From Lycium barbarum (Eukaryota > Streptophyta > Magnoliopsida > Solanales > Solanaceae), in NCBI RefSeq assembly GCF_019175385.1, contig NC_083344.1, positions 8,646,725 to 8,710,724 on the forward strand: DNA of 64,000 bases, written 5' to 3'. Of this stretch, positions 11,884-22,403 are shown in pieces. Position numbers and translations under genes: made by a program. Under the pieces are notes generated by a model, which saw only the letters and a program-made list of their open reading frames with translations, ran no database searches and had not been told where the DNA came from. Each line of letters begins with the position of its first letter. The first letter of the stretch is position 1.

Positions 11884-12165
11884 TCAAATAATAATAATGT
11901 AATAATAATAGTAACGTTCATTTCGCAACCAGCCGAATATTATATGGAAAACTTGTTGGCTACTCAATAACTCCATTTTCTTTGTTCAACGGTTTGCTAT
12001 TAATATTCTCTGTTCCAAAAACTTGTTCTTCTTTTTCTCTCTTTTCTCTTTAAGAACAAAACAAAAGCTTCACAAGAAGCTACTAAATTCCCACTCGCCT
12101 TTATTGACAATTGACGCCTTCTCCTTTCCCAAAAAAAATCCAAATTAAAATCTTCCCCGGAGATG
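11884..12165 (+). promoter_or_regulatory. Promoter/5'UTR block, copy 2 of 3
   Basis: Same landmarks as copy 1, including AACTTGTTGGCTACTCAATA, a Pu/Py-rich leader and CGCCTTTATTGACAATTGAC, ending in CCCCGGAGATGAGAA, close to the CGCCGGAGATGAGAA at the real start. After the ATG the sequence departs into non-gene DNA, so this is a duplicated promoter with an orphan start codon. Confidence 0.85.
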
Positions 12166-12603
12166 AGAAAAATGAACTACTCCTCCATTGTCAATTTAAG
12201 TGTCCGAATTTCCTTTTTTATCGATCTAAAAAATAATATCTCTTTTTATATTTAATAAGTTAATAATTCAAACACTAAATTTAAAATAATGAAATTCAGA
12301 AAACATTTACAAATCATTAATTTAAAATCACAAAAATTAAAAAATCTCTATATTTAAGACATTTAATTTTGTACAAGGTATTAACCGTGATACCCAACAC
12401 TAACTGTGAGATTAATTTTATACCATATTTGGTAGATCTTGTACCAAATAAAGTATAAAGTGCATCCCAAACTTAAAAGATAAGATATCCTATTAATCCT
12501 AGAATTATTTAGTCAAGAGATAGAATAAATTATTTTCAAAATTATAATCTTAGGATAATTTTATCTGCTTATCAAACGAGACCGAGAGAATAGTATTTCA
12601 ATT

Positions 12604-12606
12604 TCA

Positions 12607-12637
<31 letters not shown>

Positions 12638-12870
12638 GTAACGTTCTTTTAGGAACCACGAGAATAGTATTATTTGTAATAACTTGTTGGCTACTCAATT
12701 GAGTAACATTTTCTCCGTTCAACGGTTTATTACTACTATTAAAATATTCGTTGTATGTACCCAAATTGTTTTTCTCTCCTCTTTTTTCTCTTTAAAAACA
12801 ACAATCGAGAAATCATCATAATAGAAAGCCTGCTCGCCTTTCATTTACAATTAAAATTTCTTCGCCGGAG
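12604..12870 (+). promoter_or_regulatory. Promoter/5'UTR block, copy 3, proximal to the DUF506 gene
   Basis: Third copy, directly abutting the ATG at 12871. Begins with an (AAT)n run longer than in copies 1 and 2, then TAGTAACGTTCTT, AACTTGTTGGCTACTCAATT and a CT-rich leader. This copy most likely contains the used promoter and leader; the exact transcription start is not visible. Confidence 0.75.
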
Positions 12871-15800
12871 ATGAGAAGTAGTAACGAACGCCGTACTCCG
12901 GTGGCCGTTAACGGCGGAGGAGGCTGTTATAGTTATGAGAGTGAACCTGACTTGGCAGCTATGGTTAGTGATTTCATGGAAAGTAGTAGTACTAGTAGTG
13001 CTGAGTCGAGGTATAGCAGTGATAATAATGATTCCGGTTACTCTGATCTCTCTCTTCTAGCTGATAGAATATCGGTCAGTATTTTATCGCCTTTTTATTT
13101 TGCTTTTTGTGTAATTTTGGAGGTGTTAAAATGTGAAACTGTTAAGTTTTTGGTCTACGTGTGTACTTTTGTAAAAATTGGAGGTGTTGACTATGAAATT
13201 GTTACTTTTGTGTAATTTTGGAGGTGTTAACTGTGGAATTGTTAAGTTTTTGGTCTACGTGTGTACTTTTGTAAAAATTGGAGGTGTCGACCATGAAATT
13301 GTTACTTTTGTGTAATTTTGGAGGTGTTAACTGTGAAATTGTTTAAGTTTTTGGTCTACGTGTGTGCTTTTGTAAAAATTGGAGGTGTTGACTATGAAAT
13401 AGTTACTTTTGTGTAATTTTGGAGGTGTTCACTGTGAAATTGTTTAAGTTTTTGGTCTACGTGTGTACTTTTGTAAAAATTGGAGACTATGAAATAGTTA
13501 CTTTTGTGTAATTTTGGAGGTGTTAACTGTGGAATTGTTAAGTTTTTGGTCTACGTGTGTACTTTTGTAAAAATTGGAGGTGTTGACCATGAAATTGTTA
13601 CTTTTGTGTAATTTTGGAGGTGTTAACTGTGGAATTGTTAAGTTTTTGGTCTACGTGTGTACTTTTGTAAAAATTGGAGGTGTTGACTATGAAATTGTTA
13701 CTTTTGTGTAATTTTGGAGGTGTTAACTGTGGAATTGTTAAGTTTTTGGTCTACGTGTGTACTTTTGTAAAAATTGGAGGTGTTGACCATGAAATTGTTA
13801 CTTTTGTGTAATTTTGGAGGTGTTAACTGTGGAATTGTTAAGTTTTTGGTCTACGTGTGTACTTTTGTAAAAATTGGAGGTGTTGACTATGAAATAGTTA
13901 CTTTTGTGTAATTTTGGAGGTGTTAACTGTGGAATTGTCAAGTTTTTGGTCTACGTGTGTACTTTTGTAAAAATTGGAAGTGTTGACTGTGAAAATTGTA
14001 ACTTTTGTGTAATTTTGGAGGTGTTAACTGTGGTATTGTTAAGTTTTTGGTCTACGTGTGTACTTTTGTAAAAATTGGAGGTGTTGACTGTGAAAATTGT
14101 AACTTTTGTGTAATTTTGGAGGTGTTAACTGTGGAATTGTTAAGTTTTTGGTCTACGTGTGTACTTTTGTAAAAATTGGAGGTGTTGACTGTGAAATTGT
14201 TACTTTTGTGTAATTTTGGAGGCATTAACTGTGGAATTGTGAAGTTTTTGATCTACGTGTGTACTTTTGTAAAAATTGGAGGTGTTGACTGTGAAATTGT
14301 TACTTTTGTGTAATTTTGGAGGTGTTAACTGTGGAATTGTTAAGTTTTTGGTCTACGTGTGTACTTTTGTAAAAATTGGAGGTGTTGACTATGAAATAGT
14401 TACTTTTGTGTAATTTTGGAGGTGTTAACTGTGGAATTGTTAAGTTTTTGGTCTACGTGTGTACTTTTGTAAAAATTGGAGGTGTTGACTGTGAAAATTG
14501 TAACTTTTGTGTAATTTTGGAGGTGTTAACTGTGGAATTGTTAAGTTTTTGGTCTACGTGTGTACTTTTGTAAAAATTGGAGGTGTTGACTGTGAAAATT
14601 GTAACTTTTGTGTAATTTTGGAGGTGTTAACTGTGGAATTGTTAAGTTTTTGGTCTACGTGTGTACTTTTGTAAAAATTGGAGGCGTTGACTGTGAAAAT
14701 TGTAACTTTTGTGTAATTTTGGAGGTGTTAACTGTGGAATTGTTAAGTTTTTGGTCTACGTGTGTACTTTTGTAAAAATTGGAGGTGTTGACTATGAAAT
14801 AGTTACTTTTGTGTAATTTTGGAGGTGTTAAACTGTGAAACTGTTAAGTTTTTGGTCTACGTGTGTACTTTTGTAAAAATTGGAGGTGTTGACTATGAAA
14901 TAGTTACTTTTGTGTAATTTTGGAGGTGTTAACTGTGGAATTGTTAAGTTTTTGGTCTACGTGTGTACTTTTGTAAAAATTGGAAGTGTTGACTGTGAAA
15001 ATTGTAACTTTTGTGTAATTTTGGAGGTGTTAACTGTGGAATTGTTAAGTTTTTGGTCTACGTGTGTACTTTTGTAAAAATTGGAGGTGTTGACTGTGAA
15101 AATTGTAACTTTTGTGTAATTTTGGAGGTGTTAACTGTGGAATTGTTAAGTTTTTGGTCTACGTGTGTACTTTTGTAAAAATTGGAGGTGTTGACTGTGA
15201 AATTGTTACTTTTGTGTAATTTTGGAGGCATTAACTGTGGAATTGTGAAGTTTTTGATCTACGTGTGTACTTTTGTAAAAATTGGAGGTGTTGACTGTGA
15301 AATTGTTACTTTTGTGTAATTTTGGAGGTGTTAACTGTGGAATTGTTAAGTTTTTGGTCTACGTGTGTACTTTTGTAAAAATTGGAGGTGTTGACTATGA
15401 AATTGTTACTTTTGCGTAATTTTGGAGGTGTTAACTGTGGAATTGTTAAGTTTTTGGTCTACGTGTGTACTTTTTTGTACAATTTGGAGGTGTTAGCTGT
15501 GAAATTATTAGATTGTTGGCCTAGGAGTGGACACAGTAAGTCTGAACAAACACAGATAAATTTTAATCAGGAGCAATTAGTGTTTGAATTGGAGTGATCC
15601 TCATTTCTGTGAGTAAAACCGAATTTTTACTAGGAATGATAACGGTTCTGTGCTTATAGGAGTTTTATTTTCCTTTGTGTTGTAGAATTTGGAGGTTTTG
15701 GCTAGGAATTGTTAAGTCATTTGGTCTAGTTTTTATACAGTAAGTTTGAACAGCATAGTAGATAATTTAATTGGAGTAATCCTCATTTATGCGAATAGAC

Positions 15801-16693
15801 AGGCTTTTGATTTTGCTTTTTTGTGTAGAATTTGGAGGTTTTGGCTGTGAAATTGTTAAGTTCTTTGGTCTATGTGTGTACTTTTGTATATCTTGGAGGT
15901 GTTTGGCTATGAAATTTTCTTAGTTATTCTGTCTAGGTGTGTACACTGTAAGCTAGAACACCATAAAGAGTTATCCGAAGCATTAATGTTTGAATTGGAG
16001 TAATCCTCATTTCTGTGCATATGAGTGAATTTTGAATAGAACAGATAACTGTTTTCTGCAGAGCGATTAGTGTTTGAAAAGAAGCTTTTGCAGTTATGCT
16101 TTATTTTGCTTTTTTGTGTAGAATTTAAAGGTCTTAGCTATGAAATTGTTCAAGTTATTTGGTCTAATGTGTAAACAATAAGCTTGAACAACACAGATAA
16201 CGATTAATCTGGAGCAGTGTTTTAAAAGGCGTTTTCGGGGCGAGCCCCGGGGCGAGCCTCGATGCGAGGCGTACCTAAATTGCCCCGAGGCTATGGTGGG
16301 AGGCGAAAGTATCGAAAGGCGTACGCCCAGCAATTCGGGGCGTACGCCTGGGCGTTTGGGGCGTACGCCCGGGCGTTTGGGGCGTACGCCCGGGCGTTTA
16401 GGGCGTAAGCCCAGAATTTTTTTTCAAACTAAAACGAAATTTGTTAAATAAGTCCTTAGTATAATGCCCAAATTCTCAAAAGTCAACATGTAATTACTCA
16501 AATGTTTTAAAAAGGAACTGAAATATTAAATTTAAAAGTCAAGACTTTTTTTTATTGCTAGAATGCCTAATATATGTTCTTTTCCAACTATTTATCTTGT
16601 CTTCTACTATCTCAAAAAAGTAACGAGCAGTCACTTGTACTTGTAAGTAGCGTATAATAGATTGTTCTAATTAGTTTTTTTTGTGGGGGTAGA

Positions 16694-16727
<34 letters not shown>

Positions 16728-16827
16728 GTATAATATATTGTTCTAATTTTTTTTTTTTTTGTGGTGGAGCATATATATATATCTCTTGAGTTCAGCCGGT
16801 GCTCTTTGGGCCCCATCGTCACGTGAA

Positions 16828-16863
<36 letters not shown>

Positions 16864-19800
16864 TTATTTATAGTTTTCTTCATTTTTTACGCTATTTCAC
16901 CTATTTAAAAGTATTGATTATAATTATATTATTTTATAAAATATTAAAAATTAAAACCCCATGGGGCTTACGCCCCGTGCCTCGGGGCTTACGCCTCACT
17001 GAGGCAGACGTAAAACGCCCCGCCTTACGCCTTCGCCTTTTAAAACACTGATCTGGAGCAATTGATGTTTGAATTGGAGTAATCGTCATTTCTGTGAATA
17101 GACAACTCGTTGCTCTAGGTGCATATGAGCTAAGATTTGAATAGAACAGATAACGGTTTACTGCAGAGCGATTAATGTTTGAAATGAATCTATCCTTGTC
17201 TCTGTGTATACACATGCTCATCGGATTTTAGTTTTGCGTGTTGTATAGAGGTAATAGGTGTGAAATTTGTTTTAGTGTTTCGTTCTAGGTGTATATGTAG
17301 TGAGAATGAATAGCATAGATAAGGATTAAATCAAGGAGCAATTGAAGTTTGAAATGGAGTAATCCTTGTTTATTTGTACACGTGTGTGTTCATTGGATTT
17401 TAGTTTTGCATGCTTTGTATGCCATGGAACTGTTCAAGTATTTTGGTTAGGTGTATGCAAAGCTAACTTGTATAATAGTGGAGGTGTACGCAAGTTGGCC
17501 TAGACACTTTTGGTCTCAACAAATAAAGAAATAATACTATAGCACATATGATGATTTCTCTAGATGATTAAATAAAACTTGAAATGGAATAACTGAAGTT
17601 TCTTCATTCACCCGTGCATCATACAAGTCAATCTGATGAACCAGTGAAACTTTTTGAAAATGAGATTGATGTTTTTGATATATAGGAAACAGGAGTCATA
17701 AGTACTTTGAGCCTTTACATGTAATCCAGGGAGAAATGATTTGTCCGAAAATCCAGTATTTGATTACCAATCAACAAGCTATGTTGGTTGGGTGGATGTG
17801 TATTGTCGTGGCTGTGTGATGGTGAAATTCTCTCTCAGTCGACACGCATAAATATAGATTTTGAATAACAGCATTTCAGAGCCTGTGTTGAGTCTGTTGG
17901 AGTAAAAAGTTGAAGGTAATCAGGAGCTTAAGTGGTTAAAAACTTGCACTAATATAAGTACAAAAATAGACAAGGTAATAATGCAATTGTGCAAGAAATG
18001 TGATTTATTTTTTTGCTAATTGAGCTTCATAGCAGCAGTTGATTTTGATAATAGCGTGTTACAAAAAGGGGTAGTCAATGTAGAATTACGAGTGTGGTGC
18101 TCTTGCTCAATTTGCATGATTGCACACTGTAGGTATATTTACTCTATGTTAGTACAAGCTTCTATAAGTGCAAAATCTCAGTGGCTTAGCAGCCTGAGTT
18201 TTTTGCTTCTGGTTCGTAACTCCCAGCTCATACTAGTTTTTTTTGCAGTATTTGGAGTCATTCACGCATCTTCTTGATGCTTTTTTAATGCAACAACTTA
18301 CTTCAACAAAAAAAATAAGTGCAAAATGGCATAGCCACCGCTGTAAGCAAAATTACTATCCTGTACCAAATTCATGGGTGAGCAGTGAGCACAGCACTCC
18401 CCTTTCTTTTTTTGGTCATATAAACATACCTTGTTGATGCCTTTCTAAGTATATAAGGCATGAATGTCAGTATTAGGCTCCAGTGAAGATTGTTTTCCTT
18501 TTCCAGTAACTAGTGGATTGTTATGACTGGGAATGAATAATTTTAGCTGTTGAAACAGATACTGGTAGAACTGATCAAAGAAGTAGGATCCATAGCAATT
18601 TCCTGAAGAAGTGAAGCTATTCTCGCCCTCGTTTCTGCTTTCCACAGTGAAACAGATTTCTTTTTCTTTACCTTGTGCAATGTGTTTTAAAGTAACGTCT
18701 TCAATGATCAAACTTGTCTAGATGTAAACTATAAGCTTGAACAGCATATATAGAGATTTATCCAGAGCAATTAATGTTTGATTGAGCAGTCCTCATTTCT
18801 GTGAATAGACATGTTTATGCTCGTTGGTCTAGGTGCGTATGAGCGAGCTTGAATAGAATAGATAATGATTTTCTGCAAAGCGATTAATGTTTGAAATAGA
18901 GCTTTCCTTGTCTCTTTATAAACACACAATTATCCTCATCGGATTATAGTTTTGCATGTTGGATAGACGTGCTAGGTATGGAATTTGTTCTAGTGTTTCG
19001 GTCTTGGTGTATGTGTAGCGAGCTTGAATAGCACGGATAAGGATTTTATCGAAGAAAAGCTTGAAATGGCGTAATCCTTGTTTTTATGTATACATGTTTG
19101 TGCTCATTTTTTTTATACATGTGTGTGTGCTCATGGGATCTTAGTTTTTGCATGGGTGTTAGCAACAAAATTGTACAGTGTGAGCAATGAAATTGTACAA
19201 GTATATTTGTATATGTGTATACAAAGTGAGCTTGTGTCATAATGGAGGTGTACATAAACTACCCGGGACAATACCCATATCAACAAATTAAAAAACAGTA
19301 GTATAGCACATATGATGTGTTCCTCTAGAGGATTAACATTTGAAATGGATTAAATATAATGGTGAAATTCTTGATCCATGCATATATTCAATGAGACAAT
19401 GACAGCATTCCGGAGCTTGTGGTGAGGTTTTTTGGAGTTGAAATTGGAGATAGTGAGGGGAATGGATTGACCATTGAGAATGGGAATACATGGAGTAAAA
19501 AAAATGCCCAAACCAGCACAGGAGTTTAAGAGGTTGAGAACTTGCACTAGCTATAAGTACAAAAATGAACGCAGGAAATAATACAATTGTCCAGAGATGT
19601 GGAACAAAATGCAATTGTGCTTTATAGCAGTGATTAATTTTGATAATAGAGTGTTATAAAAGGGTAGTCAATCATGAATGTGGTGTTCTTTGCTCAATTA
19701 CCTGCATTTACTTCAACTCACTTCAGTGATTGTTCTAACAAGACAAGGTTTTTTGATTGAAAAGAGTTTGAAATTGCATCTGTAGGTAAATACAAAATTT

Positions 19801-21427
19801 AATTATTTTACATTAGTACAAGTATCTAGAAGTAGTGGGATAACCCACTGGCATAAGCAAACTACTATCCTCCACCAAATTCAGGGGTGAGCTACAACAC
19901 TCCCCTCTCCTTGTTGGACATATGGACTTATCCTGCTACCGCGTTCCTAAGTATATAAAGCAATAAAGCATCACTATCAGTATTACGCTCCAGTGGAGAT
20001 TGTTTTCCTTTTCCCATAACCAGGGGACTGTGAATGATTAGTTTTAGCTGTTGGGATAGTTACTGATAGCTGCTGATCAGAGAAAGTAGCAATTTTATGA
20101 AAAAAGTAAAGCTATTTCTTTGCTCCTTTTTTCTTACCACACTGAGGTAGACTTTTTTCTTTTCATGTGCAATGTGTTTATTGAAACTTCTCAATTTTGC
20201 CAAATTATCTTTTAAGTTACTGTTGCTGCTCATGAAAGAGAAGATTAGTCGTTGGAGCGAATTTCTAAATGACACAGTTTCGAGCATAAGATAATTGAAG
20301 TCCTAGCTTTCACATGTTGGTGTGTTGCTCCTTGCTGAACATTAATGAGTGCAACTCTACTTCTCAAAAAGAGAAAAAATTTCAATAATGCAACTTCTCG
20401 GCAAATTGTATAATTTTGCAGCTGTACAAGAACTCAGTGGATCAGTATGAAAGTGACTTAACAATGGTGGTTCATTCCCTTATTCTTTCAATGACCGATT
20501 CTTGCCATATTGGCAAGCCCGAGACTTGCAATGCGAGCTGCGTCAGATCTTATCTAGTGAAGCTCCTCCAGTCTTGCGGTTATAATGCAGATATGCGTGC
20601 AACCAAGTGGCAGGGTTGTGGAAGAATTCCTGGAGGTATGCTTTCTTCTGGTTTTAATTCTTGCCTGTTTGCTATCTTAAATATTTCTAACTATGTACGT
20701 TCTTTAGCTTAAGTAGGGAAGCCTTTGACAGTCCATAGCCTGTGTTTCAACTTAGTTCGGATGACAATGTTGTGGCATTATGTGCCATGTGCATTACTAG
20801 TAGATTCAACAAGATAATGTGTTCATGGCTGTATCTTGTGATTAAACTATTTAATTTTGCACTCTCGAGCATGCACTCATCTAAATTTGAGAGCTAGAGT
20901 GTTGGTTGACATTGTGCTACTTTTCCTATTGTTATGTAGGTGAACATGAGTACATTGAGGTGATCTCCCATGGAAATAATGGATGCTCCGAAAGGTATAT
21001 CATTGATATTGACTTCCGGAGCCACTTCGAAATTGCAAGAGCGGTCAAATCCTACGATGTGGTCTTGAATTGTCTTCCAGCAGTTTATGTTGGCACAATA
21101 ACAAAGCTTAAGCTGTATCTTCAGGCTATGGTAGAAGCAGCAAAATGTTCTCTCAAACAGAATTCAATGCCTCTTCCTCCATGGCGATCCCTTGCCTATC
21201 TAGAAGCCAAGTGGGAATCATCCAGTCAAAAAGTAGTCAATATTCAGGTCCAAAGTAGCGTCAGCCCCTCTAATTCCTCCCATCGGCATTGTACTGAACT
21301 GCTGTGGAGGATAAAATCCTGTATTGGATCTGAAATCAAACCCAAAGGATTCTTGGTACCTATGAACTGTAGAAAGAGGCAGGGGCTAAAAATCGGATTG
21401 AGTCATTCTTCTCCGGTGACTCCATGA
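12871..21427 (+). CDS. DUF506 family protein (PD-(D/E)XK-like), three exons
   Basis: Exons 12871-13074, 20422-20635 and 20940-21427 join to a 301-residue protein. Donors are TCG|GTCAGT and GGAG|GTATGC; acceptors are TTTTGCAG|CTG and TATGTAG|GTGA; phases (0, 1) keep the frame. Exon 1 gives a Ser-rich N terminus with ESEPDLAAMVSDFME. Exon 2 gives YESDLTMVVHSL and GYNADMRATKW. Exon 3 gives HEYIEVI, RYIIDIDFRSHFEIARA, LPAVYVG and MPLPPWRS, conserved DUF506 signatures by recall (family usually about 280-400 aa). The family is plant-specific with a nuclease-like fold of unproven activity; some members are linked to root-hair growth. The ATG is at the end of the third promoter block (CGCCGGAGATGAGA). 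Intron 1 is unusually long (7,347 bp) and repeat-filled. No internal stop or missing motif was found, so the gene appears intact; splicing is inferred. Confidence 0.9.
13100..15480. repeat. 100-bp minisatellite, about 24 copies, in intron 1
   Basis: TTGGTCTACGTGTGTAC recurs every 100 bp (range 94-101) from about 13150 to 15450. Each 100-bp unit contains two related halves, GGAGGTGTTAACTGTG and GGAGGTGTTGACTATG, so it looks like an old dimer. Marked variants (GGCATTAACTG at 14221 and 15227; GGAAGTGTTGACTG at 13976 and 14982) recur 1,006 bp apart, showing a higher-order duplication of about ten units. Diverged single copies lie downstream to about 16170 and beyond. Confidence 0.97.
15481..16214. 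repeat. Diverged older copies of the minisatellite core in intron 1
   Basis: Segments starting near 15675, 15825 and 16115 share GTGTAGAATTTGGAGG-TTTTGGCT and AAATTGTTAAG, followed by an AGCTTGAACA-ACAGATAA-TTTGAATTGGAGTAATCC block. They look like longer (roughly 150-280 bp) ancestral units from which the compact 100-bp array expanded. Confidence 0.75.
16215..17050. mobile_element. hAT-type MITE (836 bp) with 8-bp target duplication
   Basis: Starts CAGTGTTTTAAAAGGCG and ends CGCCTTTTAAAACACTG, perfect 17-bp inverted repeats. It is flanked on both sides by ATCTGGAG (16207-16214 and 17051-17058). CAGTG ends and 8-bp duplication indicate hAT. The GC-rich left part has repeats of GGGCGTACGCCCGGGCGTTT; two AT microsatellites sit at about 16698-16723 and 16833-16860. 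No transposase. It interrupts one diverged copy of the intron repeat. Confidence 0.93.
17060..18720. repeat. Intron segmental duplication, copy 1
   Basis: Shares a colinear series of landmarks with 18740-20260: TTTCTGTGAATAGACA, GATTAATGTTTGAAAT, TCATCGGAT-TAGTTTTGC, TCCTAAGTATATAA, and GATTGTTTTCCTTTTCC. The copies are clearly diverged, so the duplication is not recent. No exon was recognised here. Confidence 0.8.
18740..20260. repeat. Intron segmental duplication, copy 2
   Basis: Second copy of the 17060-18720 segment, running almost to exon 2. The two together account for most of the distal intron. Confidence 0.8.
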
Positions 21428-22227
21428 TCTTGCGTTGATCAGAAAACACAATTTTGTTCGACATCAACTTTCTGAACGTTTTTGTTATCTCTTCATTTCC
21501 ACTTACAACAACTTACAGAAGCTTGAAGATGAGGTAAAACACTGCGGCTTTAGTATTTTGTATCATAATAACACGACCGGGGAGTATCTTGTTCATGTGC
21601 TACCACGATCAAGGTTTTGCAGTTTTGGTTTTCTACAAGTAGAGTTGCCTTTGGTTTTGTTTTAGCATCTCGCTATATAGAATATATTGTGCAAATTTTG
21701 CCAGTGAACAGGTTTCCCCAAATTTTTTTTACCTTCTTGGTCTAAAGATCATATTCAATTTGATTCTTTCCTGATACTTCCTCCCTTGACACTTGACTAA
21801 TCACCCCCGATATCCTTTTCTATGAAAGGGTTTAAGGTCTATTCTTTTCATATTAACAAACTTGAGTTGAGCCTCGCTTTTATCAATATATGCATTGGCT
21901 CATGGCTAGTGGATGATCTCATTGTAATGACAATTTCTTTCTTATTGACTTATGTACTGTGTACTGTTGAGCAGCAGCTCATTTGGCATTCTTTACTCAT
22001 GGGCCAGATGTTTGGAAGTATAATTGTGTCTTTTAGATTGATTTATCGTTTGACAAGAAAGCATTTAGAAATGCAAGTTCAGATTGATTTATAATGTTCC
22101 TTATGTTTGGAAACTCCTAACCGTTCATTTAGATTGATTTATAATGTATCTTATATTTGGCGTTAGATTCAAGCCTTGCTTTGGTCTTTTTAAATTTGTC
22201 AAATTCTTATTTCTGTCAATTATTTAT
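21428..22227 (+). other. Probable 3'UTR and downstream flank of the DUF506 gene
   Basis: No further coding similarity after the TGA at 21425-21427. An AGATTGATTTATAATGT segment occurs twice (22079 and 22131), a small local duplication. No clear polyadenylation signal could be fixed. Confidence 0.5.
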
Positions 22228-22398
22228 ACAGTCAAACCTCTCTATAACATCATCGTTGAGTCTAAATTTTTTTGGCTACTATAACGAATGACTCTTATAT
22301 ATTTATAACAACATTGCCATTTAAATAATATTTCGTTGTAATAGGTAAAAAGGGTCCATAAAATTTAATTTTTAATTGTTAAATCCTAAGTTTAATCA
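22228..22398. mobile_element. Partial MITE, one end only
   Basis: Begins ACAGTCAAACCTCTCTATAA, followed by TTTTTTGGCTACTATAACGA, a terminal sequence I recall from a common plant MITE. The opposite end was not found before the LTR element begins at 22404 or just after it ends, so this is truncated. Confidence 0.5.
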
Positions 22399-22403
22399 CT
22401 TTT

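Noticed and set aside
13076..20420. Several small open frames inside intron 1
   Set aside because: Repeat-derived or with unrelated composition; the exon structure with consistent phases explains the locus better.
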